Positions 60,692-61,517 of a stretch of 61,517 bases of DNA are shown here, in pieces. The notes beneath the pieces were generated by a model, which saw nothing but the letters and a program-made list of their open reading frames with translations, made no database searches and was not told where the DNA came from. Numbering within the stretch: position 1 is the stretch's first letter; each line of letters opens with the position of its first letter. The position numbers and the translations under genes are program-made. This stretch comes from Spirochaetia bacterium (lineage in GTDB: Bacteria; Spirochaetota; Leptospiria; Turneriellales; JAOUFE01). Location of the stretch: assembly GCA_029857955.1 (NCBI GenBank), contig JAOUFY010000007.1, forward strand, positions 1-61,517, written 5' to 3'.

Positions 60692-61225
60692 TTAACCATT
60701 AATATTAACAAAAAGCGGTCCCGAAGTTTTTTTATTTTTGCCGACAGGGCTGTAACATGTATCTTTGTCGTCAGTCAATTCTTCTATCAGCGAATCAAAT
60801 AAGCGCTTATTGTCTTCGAGCATTTCCTGATTAATACTTGTAATGTTTCTAAGGGTAAACATAAGTTCGCGGAGAGCATAACTGTGGTGCAAAAGTTTTT
60901 CTTTCATATCGCCAGACAGCCCGGGAAGTTCGGTCAATTCGGAAATTTTTTCAAGCTGGTTACCCATATTGTGCAATTCAGTAATTTTTTTTATAATTTC
61001 AGACCTTTCTCTTTCACGTAAATCAACGACTTTAAGAAAATCTTCCTGCTCTTTACTGATTTTTAACAAGGAATCCGCATTTCTAGATAAAATGGCTTCT
61101 TTTTTTAAACCTTCTTTTTTGATAAGATCAAGATACAACCACTCTTCATCCTGAAAAATCTGGATCAATTGTTCACAATATTTTGTGATTACACTAATTT
61201 CACTTGTATTTATTTTTTTATCCAT
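60692..61225 (-). CDS. flgN: FlgN-like flagellar export chaperone
   Basis: The 177-residue, mainly alpha-helical, coiled-coil protein fits FlgN, the cytoplasmic chaperone that keeps FlgK and FlgL unfolded for export. Long heptad-like helices run from about residue 8 to 75 (KYCEQLIQIFQDEEWLYLDL, KKEAILSRNADSLLKISKEQ) and 105-148 (LLHHSYALRELMFTLRNITS, INQEMLEDNKRLFDSLIEEL). The tail after about 150 is probably disordered. The call rests on both sequence style and its place directly before flgK. Confidence 0.85.
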   Translation of the reverse strand: MDKKINTSEISVITKYCEQLIQIFQDEEWLYLDLIKKEGLKKEAILSRNADSLLKISKEQEDFLKVVDLRERERSEIIKKITELHNMGNQLEKISELTELPGLSGDMKEKLLHHSYALRELMFTLRNITSINQEMLEDNKRLFDSLIEELTDDKDTCYSPVGKNKKTSGPLFVNING

Positions 61226-61288
61226 AGGGATATTTTCGGAATAACGAGATTTTTCTTGAACATTATATAAATTAATGAGAATTTAAAG

Positions 61289-61348
61289 AAGTAGCCGCTC
61301 CCAAAACGGGACGGGAGCAGTTGATAGCAGCCATTCTCGGTGAATGGC
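61289..61348. repeat. Double-hairpin intergenic element with dispersed-repeat core
   Basis: AAGTAGCCGCTCCC (61289-61302) is the exact reverse complement of 33645-33658. GCTCCC (61297-61302) can pair with GGGAGC (61313-61318), and GCCATTC (61330-61336) with GAATGGC (61342-61348) over a five-base loop. The element lies about 65 bases upstream of flgN, between it and the partial minus-strand frame at the window edge. It could be a REP-like repeat, a terminator for the upstream gene, or both. Confidence 0.5.
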
Positions 61349-61386
61349 GGAAATTACAATCTCAAAATACATCATTAGGAGAAATG

Positions 61387-61517
61387 TTACTTTTTGGATA
61401 AAATCAGGCTACCTTCGGCGAAAATTTTGTTATTATAAGCGATAAGGATTCCTGGAATCTTGTTTTCAGTAGGTGGCAGTTTTGATCGTCGGAATAGTCT
61501 TCTGTGCCTGACTTTAC
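61387..61517 (-). CDS. C-terminal end of an unidentified protein
   Basis: A minus-strand frame is open from the right edge to a TAA at 61389-61387. It gives the last 42 residues, which include RSKLPPTENKIPGILIAYNN and end IFAEGSLILSKK. The amino-acid mix looks like real protein, and the position upstream of the flagellar operon on the same strand is sensible. It is too short to name a family. The frame could be chance, since 42 open codons are not rare. Confidence 0.35.
   Translation of the reverse strand, partial: KVRHRRLFRRSKLPPTENKIPGILIAYNNKIFAEGSLILSKK

Noticed and set aside
1..61517. tRNA genes, CRISPR arrays, insertion sequences, prophage or integrase genes
   Set aside because: Reading the gaps on both strands showed no cloverleaf-like sequence, regular repeat-spacer pattern or transposase/integrase motif.

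Overview
The window is a stretch of AT-rich bacterial chromosome (roughly one third G+C by eye). It is densely coded on both strands, with no rRNA, tRNA, CRISPR array or recognisable transposase. A flagellar run flgN-flgK-flgL-fliW-csrA, relaxed spirochaete-style lipoprotein signals, an HD-GYP protein, a large multi-PAS hybrid kinase and many TPR proteins suggest a motile, diderm spirochaete (perhaps Leptospirales-like). This placement is inference from gene content, not a database result.

Layout. 1-6.2 kb: end of a RimI-like acetyltransferase, an unknown exported protein, a hemerythrin/NnrS-like pair, an HD-GYP phosphodiesterase and a small heat-shock protein. 6.2-11.4 kb (minus): gatB, an alpha/beta hydrolase, a propeller-like lipoprotein and the NAD(P)HX repair enzyme, as one tight operon. 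11.5-15.7 kb: argD, an orphan HicB-like protein and the primary sigma factor. 15.8-20.7 kb: a two-gene signalling pair with a degenerate GGDEF domain, serS and two unknowns. 20.9-26.4 kb (minus): a five-gene operon of C39-like peptidase, RLAN/RimK-type ATP-grasp ligase, GCS2-type ligase, N-formylglutamate amidohydrolase-like enzyme and Amidase_3. This is the best candidate here for an undescribed pathway, probably making or trimming a gamma-glutamyl/peptide compound. 26.6-31.3 kb: fabZ-fabG-acpP-rnc, then a second paralogous Amidase_3 coupled to an exported helical protein.

31.7-36.8 kb: an APH-family kinase, a DinB-like protein, a small membrane protein, srkA, an MFS transporter and a Cys-containing membrane protein. 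36.9-39.8 kb: trhP, cmoB and cmoA, which together cover hydroxylation of tRNA U34 and its conversion to 5-oxyacetyluridine. 40-46 kb: a TPR protein, then tyrA-aroA-cmk-rpsA (minus), with a long imperfect inverted repeat between aroA and cmk. 46.3-52.4 kb (minus): hybrid histidine kinase, MBL-fold hydrolase and an ATP-grasp/FMN-oxidoreductase fusion, tightly spaced. 52.9-55.9 kb: a membrane-anchored TPR protein with a restriction-endonuclease-like C-terminus, coupled to a protein with a degenerate MinD-like P-loop. 55.9-61.2 kb (minus): zinc-ribbon protein, small lipoprotein, csrA, fliW, flgL, flgK, flgN. The right edge carries structured repeat DNA and the end of another minus-strand reading frame.

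Several intergenic regions hold hairpin-rich elements (about 3.5, 17.9, 33.7, 43.7 and 61.3 kb). One 14-base core is shared in opposite orientation between 33.6 and 61.3 kb. Functional names rest on motif recognition by eye; no searches were run.
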